Shown here piece after piece: positions 60,600 to 64,000 of a stretch of 64,000 bases of DNA; the first letter of the stretch is position 1, and each line of letters starts with the position of its first letter. Under the pieces are notes generated by a model, which did not search any database, had not been told where the DNA came from, and saw only the letters and a list, made by a program, of their open reading frames with translations. Source of the stretch: Sipunculus nudus (lineage: Eukaryota; Annelida; Sipuncula; Golfingiida; Sipunculidae); assembly GCA_026874595.1 (NCBI GenBank), contig CM049313.1, positions 72,038,659 to 72,102,658 on the forward strand, read 5' to 3'. The position numbers were made by a program, and so were the translations under genes.

Positions 60600-61465
60600 C
60601 TAAAAATAGAGAAAAGAATGCGTTCAAATTAGAAAAATACAGGTGGCGCCACCAGTCTTCAGGAAATGATAAAACACTCCATGATCAATATGCATGGAAG
60701 AAATCAATACATTAGTTATTCCGATGCTAGACCTTTTTTATCACATTTTTAATAATTCGGGGAGGGGGGGGGGGGGGTACTTGAGAGCGCCATAACTCAA
60801 GAAGATCTAGGTCACAGTGACCTAATTTCAGGTTTCCGAAGAGATTTTCCATGGACCTCCATGGGTATAATGTAAGTAGATCCTAGGCCTAGTGGCCTTG
60901 TGCCTCATCTGATTGACTGGATGCTCAAAATTAAGTTTTCAGCATGTAGTTCGCAAAATATGGGTCACCATGACCCAATTTCAGGTTTCCAAGGAGACTG
61001 GCCAAGGACCCCCCTTGATGTTTAGTTAGAATTTTTTAACGGTTACGATTTGTGCCCTGTTAACGGACGAACTGCTTTGTCTGAAGGTCTGAAAAAAAAG
61101 AAAGAAAATGCATAAAAAATTGAAAAAATACAGGTGGCGCCACTGTCTTCAGGAAATGATAAAACACTCCATTGTCATTATGCATGAAAGAAATCTTAGT
61201 TATTCTGATTTTGGAGCTTTTGTATTTATTTTTAAATCATTCTGGGGGGTACTTCTGAGCCCCTTAGCTCGGAGAATATAGGTCACAGTGACCTAATTTC
61301 AGGTTGTCAAGGAGATTTGTTCTGGACCTCTATTGATTTTCAGTAAGAAGTTTCTAGGTCCATAGGTTACAATTTGTGCCCTTTTAATGAACAGACAGAA
61401 GGACAGGCGAACGACGGACAAAGAGTGATAGCTATAGCTCAGATGATTTTAAATCAGCCTAACTA
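60600..61465 (+). repeat. B-type units, plus orientation
   Basis: Two units begin at about 60640 and 61130 with AATACAGGTGGCGCCAC and contain TCATAACTC/GTCACAGTGACCTAATTTC blocks. A G16 run lies near 60762-60777. The degenerate hairpin end closes the stretch. Confidence 0.8.
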
Positions 61466-61474
61466 AAAAAAGAA

Positions 61475-62130
61475 CAGGGGGTGGCGCCACCTGTCTGGAC
61501 TACATCAAAGTTTTCCAAGACGGACAAACATGCCAAAATTTCAGGCCGATACATCCATCCACTCCTCAGATATGAGCGATTTTTACCCAAAGCAAATAGA
61601 TGAATAGACGCCCCCAAAAACAACTGCATAGGCACCACCAATCTCGAATACAAGAAGTAGTTAACCAAGATCTATGGGCAAGCACAGTTTCAATCCTGAG
61701 AAAAGGCCATTAGTGTATACATGTACTCTCAAACTGGTAAGGTAGGTAGCGCCACATGTCTGGTTTACAAAAAAATTCTCGGATGTACATGCAAAATTTC
61801 AGACATAGACATTGAACCACTCCTAAGATAGGAGCAATTTTTATCTAAACGAACGTACAGATAGACGCCACATGAAAATGATTACAGATGGTGCCACCAG
61901 TCTTGAATACGAGATGGAGGTATCAAAGTTCTATGGACATGCACAATTTCAGCCTAATAAGTCGAAACAATCACTCAGACGAACAAATGGCAAACCCATG
62001 GATGGGTGCCATACGAAAATTATTGCCTCGCAACTATGAGATGGAGAGATACCAGATTTATGGACATGCAAAATATCAGCTCAGTACAATGAACCACTCC
62101 AGAGATATGGGCTGTTATATATAAAAACTA
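61475..62130 (+). repeat. Diverged A-type monomers
   Basis: Units of about 130-140 bp begin near 61479 (GGTGGCGCCACCTGTCTGG), 61625, 61742 and 61885, each followed by a GACATGCAAAATTTC-like and a GATATGAGC-like block. They are much more diverged than the 52-55 kb array and appear to be an older copy. Confidence 0.75.
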
Positions 62131-63361
62131 GATGTGTCGGAACGACACGAATGCCCCTGCCTGGGGCAAATAGGAAACATTTGTTAAATTTTTAAAAAGG
62201 TGTCGTATGGTCAAAAGTAGGTCAACAAGGGCAAAATGCAAACTCGATCTGTAACAGGTCATTATCAAGCAACACACCAAAAATCAGGCCAGTATCTGCA
62301 GACACTGTGAAAAAGTCCATACATGTGCATTTTCCATAAAAATTTCTGTCTTTCATGAAATTTTCTGTTTAGGAGCCTAGGAGCCGTAAAACAATCAAAA
62401 GTAGGTCAACCGGGACGAAACGCGAACTCAATTTGTAACTGTCATTATCTGGCAACACATAAACAAGGGACCCATGGGTCACGGCGCTCAGCTGATCGTG
62501 ATTGGACTATAAATGTTTCTCCACTGTGATACTATATCGAGTCAATAAAGCTTATGAATATCATGGACATGTTGGGCTATTATAAAGGAATGTAATTTAA
62601 TATGTGAGTAAATGATAAATGAAATTACCTGACTGATGGATTAATAGAGTAAAATACAGTGGTTTATTTTTTATTTATTTAGGAGGGGTTGAAAATTGTG
62701 ATATATTTGAGCAAATATGAATGCAATGACAGCAGGACATATGCATTTGTTATGAAAATTTCTATTTTTCATGAAACTTTCTATGTTCAGGAGCAGTCAA
62801 ATGGTCAAAAGTAGGTCAACTGGGACAAAACAAGAACTTGATCTGTAACTGGTCATTATCTGCCTACACACCAAAAATCAGGCCAATATCTGCAGGTTTT
62901 GCAAAAAAAAAGTCTGTACATGTGTATTGGTCATGAAAATTTATATTTTTCATGAAATGTTCTAAGTTAAGGAGGCGTAAAACGTTCAAAAGTAGATCAA
63001 CGGGGACGAAATGCGATCTCGATCTGTAACTGGTCATCATCTGCCTACACACCAAATATCAGGCCAATATCTGCAGGCATTGCAAAAAAAAGTCCGTACA
63101 TGTGTATTTGTCATGAAAATTTCTATTTTTCATGAAATTTTTTAAGTTTAGGAGCCGTAAAACAGTCAAAAGTAGGTCAACCGGGACGAAACGCGAACTC
63201 GGTCTGTAACTGGTCTATATCTGCTTGACACACCAAAAATCAGGCCAATATCTGCAGGCATTGCGAAAGAAAGTCCGTACAGCTGTCTGATTTTCGGAAT
63301 GACGGAAGGACGGACATGGGTTAAACTATATGCCCCGGCCACTTTGTGGAGGGGGCATAAA
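62131..63361 (+). mobile_element. C-type element: ~182-bp tandem units between GGGGCAT hairpins
   Basis: The left end has a hairpin ATGCCCC-TGCC-TGGGGCA and the right end a second one, ATGCCCCGGCCACTTTGTGG followed by AGGGGGCAT. Between them, five units begin with CAAAAGTAGGTCAAC at about 62213, 62397, 62805, 62988 and 63168. A 235-bp stretch (about 62464-62700) starting GGGACCCATGGGTCA interrupts the array and looks like a fragment of the composite family's left end. No ORF is present. It is inserted within diverged A-type sequence. Confidence 0.78.
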
Positions 63362-63379
63362 AAAAGAGATTCATACTTC

Positions 63380-63564
63380 ACAAGAACTGCAGGTGGCGCC
63401 ACCTGTCTTTTGGCACAACTACACAGCTGTGCAAATAACTATGCTGGGTTTAAAAGAGATTGGTCAAAGGGGCTCAGAGGAGTTCTCTGGAAAAGACTGA
63501 GGTGGCGGAGAGTGCGTAGGCCGGTCAAAACATAGTATCCACAAGACTTTGTTTTGGAGGATAC
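63380..63564 (+). mobile_element. Right end of the older A-type element, with terminal hairpin
   Basis: It resumes A-type sequence (GGTGGCGCCACCTGTCTTTT) after the C-type insertion and runs through TTCTCTGGAAA and GGTCAAAACATAGTATCC, matching 36510-36560. It ends in the hairpin GTATCC...GGATAC at 63535-63564. Confidence 0.75.
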
Positions 63565-64000
63565 AATATCTATAACTGTAACTTTAGTTCCATTAATTAT
63601 ACAAGAAATCATGACTTCTTTAATGTCTTAGTGTCAAGATAAATAAGTAAATCAGTGAGTTTGGTACTTAAGTATTGGTCTTAATATATTAATTTCAAGT
63701 ATGCAAGACATTCTCATGTTTCAGTTTCATGGCGGGACACATTCTTAAGATGCATCTTGAAAATGAAGTAATTAATGACCAATTAGCAAAAGTTCAGATC
63801 ACTAACATGACATTCACATCATGAATTTTATCATCTAAAAGCCAGATTGAGATTAACTTTAGATGTGATCTTGACCTTTGACCTTCTGACAACAGTCGAA
63901 TGCGTTCTGCCTCAGGTGATGGGTAACGTGTGAAAACTGATTCAAATCATGACTGGTCTACACTTGTTGTACATGAGAATAGGATCAAGGTCAAGGTCAG
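63565..64000. other. Right margin; no gene recognised
   Basis: AT-rich sequence ending with GATCTTGACCTTTGACCTTC and AAGGTCAAGGTCA at about 63866-63999. These AGGTCA-like runs may be the start of another repeat that continues beyond the window. Confidence 0.5.

Larger units (their letters stand above)
51012..61465 (+). mobile_element. Outer composite element of a nested cluster
   Basis: The left end (AAGTGACCC, then CTGACCAGGAAGAGATTC) matches the left end of the composite at 35225. A degenerate right-end hairpin (TAGCTCAGATGATTTTAAAT...) lies at about 61433-61465. Between them lie B-type units, a long A-type array, an inverted composite (55288-59953) and another tail repeat. Whether it is one element enlarged by insertions or several abutting copies cannot be settled by eye. 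Confidence 0.5.

Noticed and set aside
63860-64000. AGGTCA/TGACCT-like half sites suggesting nuclear receptor binding
   Set aside because: The motif is part of a low-complexity GACCTT/AAGGTCA stretch cut off by the window edge and is more likely a repeat.

Overview
The window is animal nuclear DNA: AT-rich, gene-poor, with a split gene, canonical GT/AG splice sites, many microsatellites and a dense layer of interspersed and tandem repeats. The encoded protein is a SKI-family transcriptional corepressor of the SKOR (CORL/Fussel) type. The repeat style (hairpin-ended non-coding elements with internal tandem repeats, GGAC-rich tails, 'ATGCCCC...GGGGCAT' hairpins) is what I would expect in a lophotrochozoan, most likely a mollusc and perhaps a bivalve. 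The species is an inference; no database search was possible.

The only protein-coding gene I can support is SKOR, read on the minus strand. A large exon (10548-12164) carries the start codon, the SKI/SNO/DAC domain and the SMAD4-binding-like domain. Four small downstream exons (8569-8647, 5853-5930, 2786-2845, 2296-2417) join in a consistent 0-1-1-1 phase series and end at a TGA at 2350-2352, giving a protein of about 630 residues. A GC-rich patch at about 30.75-31.1 kb looks like a minus-strand promoter with a non-coding first exon. If so, the first intron is about 18.6 kb.

That intron and the upstream flank contain several 0.7-1.6 kb blocks of complex, relatively GC-rich, non-repetitive sequence without convincing ORFs (about 15.05-16.65, 23.4-24.92, 41.4-42.2, 44.25-45.17 and 49.16-50.08 kb). 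They are the best candidates for conserved regulatory DNA of this developmental gene. They include homeodomain-type palindromes.

From 35 kb onward repeats dominate. There is a composite hairpin-ended element (35.2-37.6 kb), a 2.4 kb satellite of 17/18-bp monomers organised as 35-bp dimers (37.8-40.15 kb), a TIR element with long CTCGAGAT arrays at both ends (46.8-48.5 kb), a nearly perfect 205-bp tandem duplication (48.75-49.16 kb), and a 12.5 kb nest of inserted elements (51.0-63.56 kb). The nest holds about ten copies of a 277-bp repeat in which a 12-bp palindrome, GGTGGCGCCACC, recurs every ~139 bp. A short unique gap inside the nest holds five perfect copies of the palindromic SMAD-binding element GTCTAGAC within 50 bp. 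That is notable next to a gene for a SMAD corepressor, but its function is unproven.
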